Part shown: positions 24,091 through 35,160 of the stretch, piece by piece
How the letters are laid out: each line of letters begins with the position of its first letter
Position numbering within the stretch: the first letter of the stretch is position 1
Program-made: the position numbers and the translations under genes
Notes under the pieces: model-generated
What the model saw: only the letters and a program-made list of their open reading frames with translations
Told to the model about the DNA's origin: nothing
The model's database searches: none
From: Otatea glauca
Taxonomy: Eukaryota > Streptophyta > Magnoliopsida > Poales > Poaceae
NCBI GenBank assembly: GCA_036346275.1
Contig: CM070711.1
Location: 66,007,078-66,071,077 of the forward strand
Direction: 5' to 3'
Length of the DNA stretch: 64,000 bases

Positions 24091-25293
24091 TTAACTTTTC
24101 TTTCGCTTTTGGAAACTCTGCTCACAATCAGAAGTCCATTCGAATTTCTTTTCCTTCTTCAAGAGTTGTGTGAGTGGCTTGGCAATCTTAGAGAAGTTTT
24201 CAATGAACCGGCGATAATAACCGGCAAAGCCTAGAAAACTTTGAATTTTTGGGACTGACTGTGGCCTTTCCCAAGCCAACACAGCTTGCACTTTACTTGA
24301 GTCAACAGCAACTCCGCCTCCTGATAAAACATGCCCGAGAAATGCCACTTCTTTCAACCAAAACTCACATTTCTCGAACTTGGCATATAATTTATTTTCT
24401 CGGAGTTTGCTGAGGACCATGTGCAAATGCTGCTTATGCTCTTCTTCAGTCTTGGAATATATCAGGATATCATCAATAAATACCACTACAAACTTATCCA
24501 GATACTCCATGAAAATCTTATTCATTAAGCTCATGAAGCTTGCCGGAGCATTAGTGAGCCCAAAGGACATCACGGTGTATTCATATAATCCATAACGGGT
24601 AGTGAAGGCAGTCTTGGGAATGTCTGATGGTCTGACCTTCAGCTGGAAATACCCCAACTTCAAGTCTATCTTGGAAAAATTTTGTGCCCCATTTAGTTGA
24701 TCAAATAGATCATCAATCCGGGGTAACGGATATTTATTCTTGATGGTTACTTCATTTAAGGCACGGTAGTCTACACACATGCGCAGACTATTATCCTTTT
24801 TCTTGACGAAGAGAACCGGACTTCCCCAGGGTGATGTACTGGGACGAATAAATCCCTTGTCCAGTTGTTCCTTGAGCTGCTTCTTCAATTCCACTAATTC
24901 ATTTGTGGGCATCCTATATGGACGCTTTGATATTGGTGCCGTTCCCGGCACCAGGTCAATAATGAACTCCATTTCTCGATCCGGAGGCACTCCTGGCAAT
25001 TTAGCAGGAAATACCTCTGGAAATTCATTAACTATTGGCACAGTTTCCAATTCAACGGTGGATGTTAAACACCAGATTGGCTGGGATGCCAACTCATTGG
25101 TACTTGAGGCAAATTCCACAGGTATTCCTTCATGATTTACCAGAGATATAGATCGATCGGCGCAATTTATGCAACCTCTATGTTTGGCCAACCAATCCAT
25201 GCCTAAGATCACATCTAGCCCAGATGTTTCTATTAAGATGAGATCAGCATAAAATATAACCCCATTGATTTCTATGCTAACTCCAAGACGAAA
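24091..25293 (-). pseudogene. Tekay pol, reverse transcriptase
   Basis: Open from after a TAG (25294-25296) to a TAA (24091-24093). It contains the protease tail (DVILGMDWLAKH), then RT blocks RPYRMPTNELVELKKQL, STSPWGSPVLFVKKKD, RMCVDYRALN, KYPLPRIDDLFDQL and the catalytic FIDDILIYS. It continues with LGHVLS and FLGFAGYYRRFI of the thumb/connection. The frame matches the upstream protease, so a single stop (Gln position, CAG to TAG is the simple reading) separates them. Confidence 0.93.
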
Positions 25294-26103
25294 CTAGCGC
25301 TTATAATAGTGGCTCGGTGATTGCACAATCATGCGAGTAGGCAACAGGGAAACCTCTAATTCGTTTTGTTCAGAAAACTTCTTGGAGATAAAGGAATGGG
25401 AAGCTCCAGAATCAAACAAAACCAATGTAGGCACAGATTGCACAAGGAACATACCAAGCACAACGTCTGAGGCTTCCTGCGCCTCTTCAGTCGTCATATG
25501 GTGAAGGCGCCCAATATTTCCGCCTTGCGCAGGTGGGGGCGTCGATCCTTGAGTCCGGCCTTGAGCTTGTGGACGAGGTTGCCCGGTCTTCTTCTTGGGA
25601 CAGGAACTGGCGTAATGTCCACGCTCATTGCAATGAAAACACGTGACATTTGGCGCCTGCTTTTGGACAACAGCAGCAGTCCTAGGCTGTTGCACCGGGC
25701 GAACAGACTGCTGCGGCTGCCGCTGTACAAAGCGAGTAGCCTGATTCTGTGACCTCTGAGTCTGGGGAGTCGGTCGTTGGGCTCTTGGTGGTGGTGGTGG
25801 TGGTGGTCGACGAAAACTGGTCGACTGCCACCCTTGTGGCCTAGATGATCCAGCTCCAGATGAGCTACGCGCAAGCCACTTGCGCTTGCGGCTCTCCATC
25901 ACACTGCGACTACCGTGCTCCACTCTTACGGCCTTGTCCACCAGAGTCTGGAAGTCGTCAATGTCTTGGGCAATCAATGCCCACTTGATCTCTTCATTTA
26001 GATTTTCCCTAAATCTCTCAATCCTTCTTGCCTCATTAGCTACTTCATATGTGGCATATCTTGATAGCTGATTGAAACGGTGCAGGTACTCTATCACTGT
26101 CAT
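25294..26103 (-). pseudogene. Tekay gag C-terminal half and protease
   Basis: Carries the gag motif MTVIEYLHRFNQLSRYA, a proline run coded by (CCA/CCG)n, a CCHC zinc knuckle (CFHCNERGHYASSC) and the aspartic protease active site (LFDSGASHSFIS). Gag packages the element RNA and the protease processes the polyprotein. A frameshift at about 26104-26160 separates it from the upstream gag half; the intervening FTDLKQGS is readable in another frame. Confidence 0.92.
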
Positions 26104-26141
26104 CGAGCCTTGCTTAAGATCCGTGAACTCCGCTTTTCACT

Positions 26142-26752
26142 TCAATCACACCGGTGGAATGTGGGTGCGGCGAATGCGACTCTAAACTCGTGCCATAGAA
26201 CCACCCGACCTTCTGGCAGCACCGCTTGGTAGTTCTCCCACCATACCGCTGCAGTCCCCTGCAACTGATAGGAGGCATATAAGACCTTCTCCCTCTCATC
26301 ACACTGAGCAATGACTAACTTGCTTTCCACAGCCCGCAACCAATCATCAGCATCGAGAGGCTCGGCAGAAGGGGAGAAAACAGGTGGCTGGGTCCTTAGG
26401 AACTCATTCAACTTGGACACCTGAGGGGCTCCACCATTTCCTCCACGGGCGACACCACGAGCCGCAGATTCTGGCTATCATTGCGATGTCGAGTATTCGC
26501 CTGCCTCCCTTGCTCAATTAAAGCCAACACTTGAGCCATAGTAGGTGGTGGAGGCAGCTGTTCCTCATGAACTTCATCCCCAGCTGGAGATGGAATAGGG
26601 GCATCTCGACGGGCTGCTCGAGATGTCGAGGCTCTTGTTACAGGATGTTGAGGATTAGGTTGTGCAGGCGTTGAGACACTCGCTCTGGGATCGCGAGTAT
26701 CCTGCGGTGCATCATTTTCCAAGATCTGATTGAGTGACCTGGTCGGCCTCAT
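26142..26752 (-). pseudogene. Tekay gag N-terminal half (frameshifted)
   Basis: Starts MRPTRSLNQ at 26752, just after an AATTTCAGG that could serve as a 3' splice site. The frame shifts near 26410-26420 and resumes with LNEFLRTQPPVFS, EPLDADDWLRAVESKL and YQLQGTAAVWWENY, the conserved capsid-like segment of chromovirus gag. It then breaks again before 26103. The shifts are indels rather than the substitution stops seen in pol. Confidence 0.88.
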
Positions 26753-27092
26753 CCTGAAATTGGTACCATTTTAGTACGCGACAAAGACTAGGGTAAGACC
26801 TCAAATTTACCCATCATATAGTCACCCTACAAATCTTGTTCCTACTATCATGTTTAGCAATATTTTATTTAATTGTTCATCATCATCATTTTTTTTGGAT
26901 TCTCTCATCAAAAATCTTCACCCCTTAGCTACAATTCGCGAGGGAAAATCCGTTATTATTATTCATGCCGAAAAGAGGTACAACTCGAAAACTTACAATA
27001 CCAAAAGCATTTCATGTAACTATAAAGGATACATACACATACCAACTATTTTACAAATTTATTACTATAACACAAGGTCACTAGGGGTGAAC

Positions 27093-27584
27093 CTATCCAC
27101 TAATAATCCCCGGATGTGGCGATGGTGATCCCACATCACAACTACTCCTCGAACTAGAAGGCTCGGGAAGCGGCTCCGGATTCCCTGCCGGGCGAAACTG
27201 ACGTAGATACTCCTGTCTATTTTCAGTTCTACGCCTCCTAGGTCCCAATTCGGTCTCTTGGCCACCTATACGCGCTTCATATGAGTGCACATATGCACTC
27301 ATATCCACATGATGCACTTGACAAATCCTTCTCGCCAGCTTACGACTTGTCTCCTGGATGGCTTGGACTCTATTTAAACTAAAATGCTTAACTTGATGGC
27401 GTACGTGACGCTCCCTCTTTATAGTAATAGCGTGCGCATACACTTTAAACCCATCAACTATCTGCCTAACAGTGAGCATAGGGCGATGTTTTTCTTGTCC
27501 ATAATTTTCCGCTAAGTCCCTAGCTATAGCTGCCCAACTGGAGGGGTTGGTCATCTGAAATTTTAAAACAAGATAAATTAGCAT
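27093..27584 (-). CDS. Tekay extra ORF (ORF0b), upstream of gag
   Basis: 163-codon sense frame; the likely functional part begins MTNPSSWAAIARDLAENY at 27554, directly after a good acceptor-like TTTTAAAATTTCAG. It is basic in the middle (ARRICQ, GPRRRRTENR) with a Pro/Ser-rich end. No known domain recognised. It could be a second exon of ORF0a: a possible donor GAG|GTAGAG ends ORF0a in the same phase. Its place between the primer site and gag is unusual for Ty3-gypsy elements. Confidence 0.5.
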   Translation of the reverse strand: MLIYLVLKFQMTNPSSWAAIARDLAENYGQEKHRPMLTVRQIVDGFKVYAHAITIKRERHVRHQVKHFSLNRVQAIQETSRKLARRICQVHHVDMSAYVHSYEARIGGQETELGPRRRRTENRQEYLRQFRPAGNPEPLPEPSSSRSSCDVGSPSPHPGIISG

Positions 27585-27838
27585 TTATATAATGCCAATA
27601 GTAACAAAGAAACAATAACTGTGCTACTTTTGCATGGGTCGAATTTATCTCACAATTCTTATATACTTAGCCCTTACAGTTCCTATGAACTAAGTTATTT
27701 CTATATTAATCTTTATCCTATGGTGTTCATCCTTCAATTAACTAATACCTCATTGATTCATAACAAAAGATACCACTTTATTTATCTCATACTTTTCATA
27801 TTTACAACAACTGTTACATTCCTTCCATAGACTCCTAT

Positions 27839-28597
27839 CTACTCTACCTCGTCTAAGGTACTAGCAGCGTAGGCTCTACGCCTATACACCCGAGGGGCTT
27901 CGGGCTGAAACTCACAAGTACTACGGGGGTTTATGCCCTTATCGTTAATAAGGCGCGGGCGACTACCTATACAGGACATCCTGGCTCCTCTGGGCACACC
28001 AGGCGTAGGTACGTAGGAATCAGGTGGAGAGCGCTGTGCGGATGGGATTTGAGAAGTCCCCTCGCTTAGCACCGTGCGTGGTATTGTACCTCTCGCTACG
28101 CACGGGGCCAAGTGGGCCTCCAGAAATGCCATCCGTCGTCGGGTCTCCAACAGTTCCTGCGCTAACTGTACATAGTGGTTATCTAACTTATTTACAAAAT
28201 TCAACATAACCCTAAGACCATTATTTCTAACTCTAGTGTGGTCTCTATATACATTATCTCCAACTGGGGGTCTTCCAGGAAGATATCGATAAGCAGGATC
28301 TAGATCTAGAATCACATGGCGAAGGTGGATCACGGCCTGGTAAGCAGCTTCATTCATCGAAGCATCTATGGATGATCCATATCCTTCAAAAGTTCTTTCA
28401 CCCTCATTAAAAGCCGGTCTTGGAGGTATAAAGACCCTAGTAGCATATTCCTTAGTCTCCGAGCTCAAGTATGCATGGAACACTACATATCTCGGGACAC
28501 TCTCGTAATGACAGTCCTCTAGCAGATGATGTAGTACCCCCATCATTCCACCTAGCTCTGGAGTGATCGACTCATGGCAAGGTACATAACGTGCCAT
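27839..28597 (-). CDS. Tekay extra ORF (ORF0a), dsRBD-like pattern
   Basis: 252 codons, intact, in the sense of the element, starting 207 bases inside the right LTR and right after an acceptor-like ATATTTTGTAG. Residues about 18-100 follow the alpha-beta-beta-beta-alpha layout of double-stranded RNA-binding domains: a first helix (MGVLHHLLED), VPRYVVFHAYL, TRVFIPP, then GYGSSIDASMNEAAYQAVIHL, which resembles the conserved GxGxSKKxAKxxAAxxAL segment, although the Lys pair is absent. The rest is Pro/Arg-rich. Sense ORFs before gag (orf0) have, from memory, been reported in rice RIRE3/RIRE8-type elements. Function unknown; the domain call is inference. Confidence 0.6.
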   Translation of the reverse strand: MARYVPCHESITPELGGMMGVLHHLLEDCHYESVPRYVVFHAYLSSETKEYATRVFIPPRPAFNEGERTFEGYGSSIDASMNEAAYQAVIHLRHVILDLDPAYRYLPGRPPVGDNVYRDHTRVRNNGLRVMLNFVNKLDNHYVQLAQELLETRRRMAFLEAHLAPCVARGTIPRTVLSEGTSQIPSAQRSPPDSYVPTPGVPRGARMSCIGSRPRLINDKGINPRSTCEFQPEAPRVYRRRAYAASTLDEVE

Positions 28598-28786
28598 CTA
28601 CAAAATATCAGAAAAGGAGAGATTAATAATAATTATTTATGAATAGCTAAGAGACCACAAATAAGAAAATTAGCATATATGCTAAAGTTCATTATTAGTA
28701 GAGAGCAGAGTTTTGTTTGTCCTTCAAATTAAGTTTTCATATTACTAACTAACGACCATTCACCCAAGGCTTCCTACAGTCAGTGT

Positions 28787-28800
28787 GGCTCTGATACCAA
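28787..28800 (-). promoter_or_regulatory. Tekay primer binding site (tRNA-iMet)
   Basis: Minus-strand TTGGTATCAGAGCC, three bases inside the right LTR. It identifies the right LTR as the 5' LTR. Confidence 0.92.
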
Positions 28801-28803
28801 TGC

Positions 28804-31800
28804 TGTGAGACCCCGTTTTTGCAAACAGGAAACTCCATGTGATTACCGTACTAGTCCCATGATCAGTGGCTAGCACTCACATGTTTACAACATTCATATC
28901 ACAACCACAAGATAAATATCTGACAGGCATATATTACAAGCAGTAATAATTATACGGGGTTAAATTCTTACAACAGCGGAAGAATAGGGAAATTAAAACT
29001 CCAAAAGCCACGTGGTTTGCCCGCTAACCCTCAGGCAACTGACTTGGCAAACCTAGGGAAACTCATCGCCAAAAGTCCCGCACCCTGCGTGAAAGTAAAA
29101 GTCGTCTGGCGCTTCGCAGGTTTCGTCCTCTGAGACAGCAGATGCAAGATTGAGTACTTTGGTACTCAGCAAGACTTATAGTGTTTGACAGATGCAATAG
29201 AGTAATTATGCAGGCTAAACAAGGCAGGTTAACGGTTGTTTAGCAGTTGCATAAATATTTAAAGATATGACATAATAAATTGAAACATTGCATTTTCAAA
29301 TGGGCATTTGAATTATAAAGCGATAAGCAAATATCCAAATCCTTCAATCCAGTCTACCCGACTGCAAAGATCCCCGGAGTCTGTCCTTTGACCCAAAAAG
29401 CTAGTTGCATAACAGTTCCCTTTTAAACCCAGTTTTTCCAGAAAATACCAAAGCATGCTAACATTGGAATGACTTCACCAAGCGTCCATAACCGTGGACA
29501 CGGCTAATCGATTAGATTTACACTCTGCAGAGGTGTACAGCTTTACCCACAAGGAATGATCAACCTCTTTTGCCAGGCCAATTTACACACTTCCTTTGGT
29601 GTGTCGGCAAGGAGATCATACATAGCCGTTACATTATCTAGATGTGGCTTTGAACCAGCCCGGGACGTTTGACCCTCGCCATGGAAACAGAAACACTCAC
29701 CCAAGACGTGGATCCTTTCACATCACACCCAACACCATGTTTCGGTCCACGGCAAGGCGTACACCGTTGCATTGGTAAGTAGACCCCCTACAGACAGACC
29801 AAACCGGAATGCCTGTGCAATCTCCCGCCTTCCTTAGATGCAAAGCCACACCTAAACAACTTAATAGGCTAAGACCCGCCCATACAAGCCCTCGTGGTTG
29901 CACGGAATTTCTTGGATCTATAGCGTCCCATTGCTCGGTCCTTAATCCGACACGGGTGATACTTCACCCTAACTACGTGCAATTCCCTTTTGCACCTCCG
30001 GCTATTGCCAATAATCGCCCGCATCAAAACCATAGTTTTAGTTTTGGGTTTTTAATCAAAGTACTAGCAACATTTTCCCAAATGAGGATCATACGTTCAT
30101 TGAAAAGATTGAAAACACGATCAACAGCTTAAGCAGATATTTTATGCTAGCGGTCATACCCAAAATGACATTAAGCATGTCTAGTTTTCCAACTAAGGCT
30201 TACAAGGTTCACATGTTCATATAGATTGAGGCAAACCATAATTTACAGGATTAACTGCTGTTCTAACCCAAATTAGCATTTTTAGGGAGAACTATCCGGA
30301 TGCACTGTACATAAGCAAAAACAACATAGTGTAGGTAAATTAGTAGGCTCGACATGTTCAAGGAGGTGCTTGCCTTGCAACTCGCTTTCTAACTCCGGAT
30401 CTGGATCGGCGATGGCGTCGTCTTCCTCCTCGAGGACGTCGGACTCTACACGATGATCAAGCGGAAATATAGTAAATATCCAAATTCAGAAAAGGGCGAA
30501 AAGAAGACAGACAGTAAGTCAAATAAAGAAAAATTGCAGAAAACAGGGTTATCCTTTTGAGAGTTGAAATATAAATTTTTAAGACTTCACACGGCAAACA
30601 ATTATACAGTTAGAACGCTAATACATTTGTGCAATGAACAACATGGTTTCTTTTACAGATTGATTGTTTGGAATTTACGAATTCAAGAGGCTAAAATTGT
30701 GAATTCTAGTATTTATAACTTCGAATTATAGATGCTAAAATTATTTGAATTAGAAAAATTCAATTCACAAGATAAAGGGTTGATTATACAAAATTTTATT
30801 AAACTAGGTTACTAGGTTGTTCATGACTTGAACCAATTAAACTAGATTTTAGCTACCTAATTTCCAATGCACATATATATGCATATATATGTGTGAGTGC
30901 ATTTGGCACAATAATTACTACATGATTTAAAGTCAATTAAAACCAAAATTCCTTCTTCATCAAATTTAACCATGCTACTGCCATCCTATTATTAATACAT
31001 AAAACTTTGTTTCTTTTATATTTCCTTAATACTATTATACATATTTGAATTACTAGTGTATTGGAAACAAAACCTAAGTAGAATATAATTCAAACCAGCA
31101 CGAAAATTAAATATTCTTATATATCTGGGTTCCTGGAAATGTAAGGATTCCAGAAGAATCAGTTTCATAAATGTCCAAGCTTATTTACAGAAATTCTGTA
31201 TAAAGCATATCTCAAGCCTTTTAATTCAAATTTAAATTTCAAAATTTCCCAGAGATGGTCTTCACAATATTTTTGCATATTCTGAATCTACGGAATTTTT
31301 CATGAATTTAGAAATTGGTTTCACTATTTTTAGCCAGATGATTCAAAAGTTATGGACATTTGAATCTATTCGGTTTTTCGGAAATTCAACTGGAAATTCA
31401 AAATACACTTTCGCAGTTGGAAAGCGGCTTTTGGATTTTGGCGCGCTAATTTGAATTCGGCCCAGCGTGACTGACAAGTTGGCCCTTTGTCGGCTATCGC
31501 GGCGCGATCTGTGGTCGACAATGCGTGGCCCGCCGCCAGTGAACGAGCGAAGGCCGCGACTGCGCGTGGGCCAACGACTCGGAGAGGCTGCCAAGTGGGG
31601 CCTATGGGTCAGTGACATCTCTACGCATGGAGATCGGCAATCGGGGCCTCGGTCGATGACCAAACAGGTGATTCAAACTCGACCTCTGCCGGCGAACTAG
31701 GTCCGTCGCGGCGGAATGGGTGGCACCATCAGCACCAGCGTGCCAAGGCGGTTCTAGGGACGCTACCCATTCGCCGGGAGGTGGCCGGAAAATAGGTCGC

Positions 31801-33432
31801 CACCGCAAGGGTGTGGCGGCGCTAAGGGTTGCCCGAGCAAAAGCTCGCCGCCGGCCACCTTTTCACTGGACACGGACCCCTAGAGCATCAGTGGAACCTA
31901 GTGACTCTATTTCACCCGCTAGAATCCGAAAATATGGGTTGGGGTGAGCTCGTCACCGATCGCCTGAGCCGAGGAAGAAGGACGGCTATGGAGGTGGCGC
32001 TACGGTCGATAATCCCTGAAACAATTTGAGGGGTTTTGATCCTTGTAAGGCACTGAAGCACTCACACGAAGGAATTTGAAAATGATTTGGAGTACCGTTT
32101 GAATTCGAGCTCGATCCGAATTGGAGTTCTTCGGGTGTAGGGAAGGAAAGAAGAAATTGGCTGCGATTTAGTGTTCGGAAGTGGAAGAACTGAGAGGGTA
32201 AGTGAAGAGCAGCCTCCAACGATCACAGAGGGGGGGTTTATAGACGGTGAAGCTCGGCACAGGGTTTGAATCCAAGAAGAAAATCGCGGCTTGACTCGGT
32301 TCTGTGTGTGGGCGAGTTGGCGCACGATTTGCGGCTCAGGGCAGCACGGTATGGTCGGGGTATGGCGCGGGAGGATCGAGGATGAACGTGGCGTCAAGTG
32401 ACGGGGTGGGCAGCTCGAGCTGTCGGGTGCACGGCGCGATGACTCGGCGTGCCCGAGCTCTGTCTCGGCGGAGCGGGGAAGAAGGGAGGGAAAAAAAGGG
32501 TCGGTGACTGACAGCTGGGTCCGGGTCCACCGGTCAGTGAGCATCGCGGTGTTACCGTCTTGCGCCAGGAAACGGGCCCGTACGCCTTGGGTCCCACTTG
32601 TCAGCGAGGGACTATGGAATTCAGGGATAAGCTCGCCTCCAGACAGGTCAAGAAGGGCATTAAAATGCTATCAAATCACAACAGAATTTTCGGAAACTTT
32701 TTGACCATCCTCCTATGTAAGTGTTTATCTCCTGGTAAATTTTTCAGATTAAAAATCCTAACAAATAATTCATTAAAATTCTGACACTGTGGACTGGTAC
32801 AGGAATTAAATTTCGGTATTTTATTTATTTGAAGGTGAAAAATTATCAATTATTTTCAAAACTTTTTATGGAAGTTCATTTTGTCCTATTAACGTCTCCC
32901 TAAAAATTTCAAGTCAAAATATCAAGTGAATATTTTATAAAAATTCTGACATGAAGATTTCTTGTTTTTAATAGTCTCTATTTTTAAAATATTAGGAGGC
33001 TTTGCCGACATGATAAGTTCCTGAGATTTTTATCAGATGTAAACACTGCTCTAAGGGTGCTATGGTAATTTTTGTGGATCCTGATAAATTTCTATTATTT
33101 TTAATTAATTCTGACTTTACTGTTTTTAGTCAAAGAGAGAGAGCTAGGACATTTATTTTGTCCCAAATCAGCACCAAAGATTTTTAATAAATATTTTTAC
33201 TGGTTTACCAGATTGGTCATGACCAAATGGTAATTTTTCAAATTTTTACTTTTACCTTTTTACCATTTTCCATTTGATGATTCTATTAATTGGATTTTTC
33301 ATACAAGGCATAAATCCAAGAAAATCCAATAAAAACCAATAACATCAAGAAAACTCAAAAATAAATGCATTTAAATCCAAAATATTTATTTCTATTTTAT
33401 TATATACTGTTTTCCATTTTCGAGATGTTACA
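28804..33432 (-). repeat. 5' LTR of the Tekay element
   Basis: 4629 bp, partner of 17481-22108. It contains the CpG-rich promoter-like block (about 31440-32600) with a TATAAA on the minus strand at 32237-32242. Several one-base length differences from the left LTR cluster at 29400-29450, 29740-29820 and 31470-31690. Confidence 0.95.
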
Positions 33433-33437
33433 AATGC

Positions 33438-34260
33438 GCTCGGGTGGATATGCAAAGAGCGTGCTAAATCACGAAGAGTTGTGCGTTCACTTAGGCACAT
33501 CACGGATGTGTTGTGGATCAATGTAATTCCTTTTACGGCAATAATTTCCTTGCTTCTTATTGGTAACAGCACGAATTCCGCCTCCACGTACGCTTCCCTG
33601 TTATCCATAGACGTTGTGGAACACCAAAATTGGTAGCTACAGATTTCGTCACTCCGTGTTTGATTGTACCTAGAGAAGTTCTCTCCAAAAGCATGGAGTA
33701 GATGACTCTGCGTGTATCATCACTTAAGAAGTTCCTTCTTTGATCATTTGACGATTATGCGTCACCACTTGCTTCCTCATCTATTGAAAAGAGACAAGGC
33801 TTTAGTTCATTTGCTTTTTTCAGTGTTCTCGTCAACTCAGAGTATGCGTACAAATGAGTGTATAAGAAGAGTATAAATATGATGTAAAAATGCATGGATT
33901 AATGCCATACAAAATTGATGAATTTTTAAAGAAGAATATAAACCATGATCCAAAACCAAAAGGGATGAACACTTGTAGCTTACCTGCGTTATCATGAAGA
34001 CTTTCAGTTTGGTTAGACTCGTTAGAGTTAAGTTCAGATATAGCCCCATTTAAGTCTGGAACATCCGCAAGATGATAAACACAAGAAACCAATATTTACT
34101 TGTAATGCAGAAGAAAGAAAAGACAAAGCCATAAATAGTTATAGCTTGCATACCTCGGTTAATATTGAGTTCGGGCAATGGTTCATTGAGCTCTGGCAGC
34201 ATTTCCTCCGTAGTTTCTTGCCATTCACTCAGAGCTAATCGAAGATCTTATTGTGATGCT
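33438..34260 (-). pseudogene. Mariner-like transposase, N-terminal part
   Basis: The minus strand encodes the DNA-binding end of a plant mariner transposase: RGGGIRAVTNKKQGN, CRKRNYID and RTTLRDLARSLHIHPSA, a helix-turn-helix. Upstream are short acidic exon-like blocks (MLPELNEPLPELN and DVPDLNGAISELN) with GT donors (near 33980 and 34150). Reading breaks occur near 33600-33700. It joins in frame to 17480 if the Tekay element and one AATGC are removed. Terminal inverted repeats of the mariner were not found. Confidence 0.88.
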
Positions 34261-34485
34261 GAAATTTACTCCTACTTGTAACATGTTTTGGCGGTTAAAT
34301 TTTCGTTTGGCATTAGGATTTAGGAGGCATCTAAATTTTTATTTTGAATGTATTAGGATTTAGGCGGCAGCAAAATTTTTGATTGAAATTAACTTGTTAA
34401 GAGACGCGTGTGCAAGTGCAAGTGTTGGTGAAAATGCGTGCTGATTTAATACTACAAGCCCATGCATGCATTAACTCCTTGCCCA

Positions 34486-35160
34486 GCGGAACCAGAAAAT
34501 TTAGATTAGAGGCGTACAGTTGCTGTTTAGCAATATAGTACTACACAAATAACAACTATCAGCTATTGATAACAATTAAGAATAGCGCTCACCGATAACA
34601 ATTCATTAGTTTTTATTCTTTGTACGGCTGTTTATACATTATACAAAAGTTTATATGAAGCCAAAACATTTATCATATATTTCTGAATTGATAACAAATC
34701 GTAACTTTGATAAATAAATTATTATAAATACATATATAATTGCTCAGTAATATCCTATTATTCTACCAAGAAAAACAATAAACCATCTTTTACTACACTG
34801 ATACTTAGTACGTAAGTATTGATGGTCGTATAGTATGAATTTTCATATAAAATACTCAATATTGGTCTTGATTCAATGCACCCATCGTGATGATCGCAAC
34901 GACATAAATTAATGGTTGGTAGCTAAGTTGAGAAAAAATTGTATAATTGATAAAAAAACAAAACATTTTATCTATCAATTGTACAGTGCCACATGGTTGG
35001 TAGTTAAGTTGAGAAAAAAAATTAGCAACCCCTTTAAGTATTATCAAATTACATCGAAGTTCATATGCATTATAATATCTACTAGGAAGGATATATCAAG
35101 AATTTAAAAAAAAATTAGGGGTACCAGTGCATAACAAGCACCCTAGCTGGTTCCGCCCCT
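34486..35160. mobile_element. Possible hAT-like MITE or remnant
   Basis: The left end reads CAGCGGAACCAG and the right end CTGGTTCCGCCCCTG, whose reverse complement is CAGGGGCGGAACCAG. This is the same terminal type as the small element at 41763-41874. The interior is AT-rich and noncoding. No clean 8-bp target duplication is visible, so the left border is tentative. Confidence 0.4.

Larger units (their letters stand above)
17481..33432 (-). mobile_element. Complete Tekay/Del-type Ty3-gypsy retrotransposon
   Basis: 15,952 bp, oriented leftward, flanked by a perfect 5-bp duplication AATGC (17476-17480 and 33433-33437). It has two LTRs of about 4.63 kb, a tRNA-Met primer site next to the right LTR and a polypurine tract next to the left LTR. 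The internal order is ORF0a, ORF0b, gag, protease, reverse transcriptase, RNase H, integrase and a chromodomain-like tail. The tail, the CCHC gag and the long LTRs place it in the Tekay/Del chromovirus group. Gag has frameshifts and pol has three stops, so it cannot move by itself. It sits inside a mariner transposase gene: removing it and one AATGC restores the reading frame HPSALFQRLK. Confidence 0.95.

Noticed and set aside
27621..27830. Plus-strand ORF between the extra Tekay ORFs
   Set aside because: AT-rich, hydrophobic by composition, antisense to the element and lying in the probable intron between ORF0a and ORF0b.
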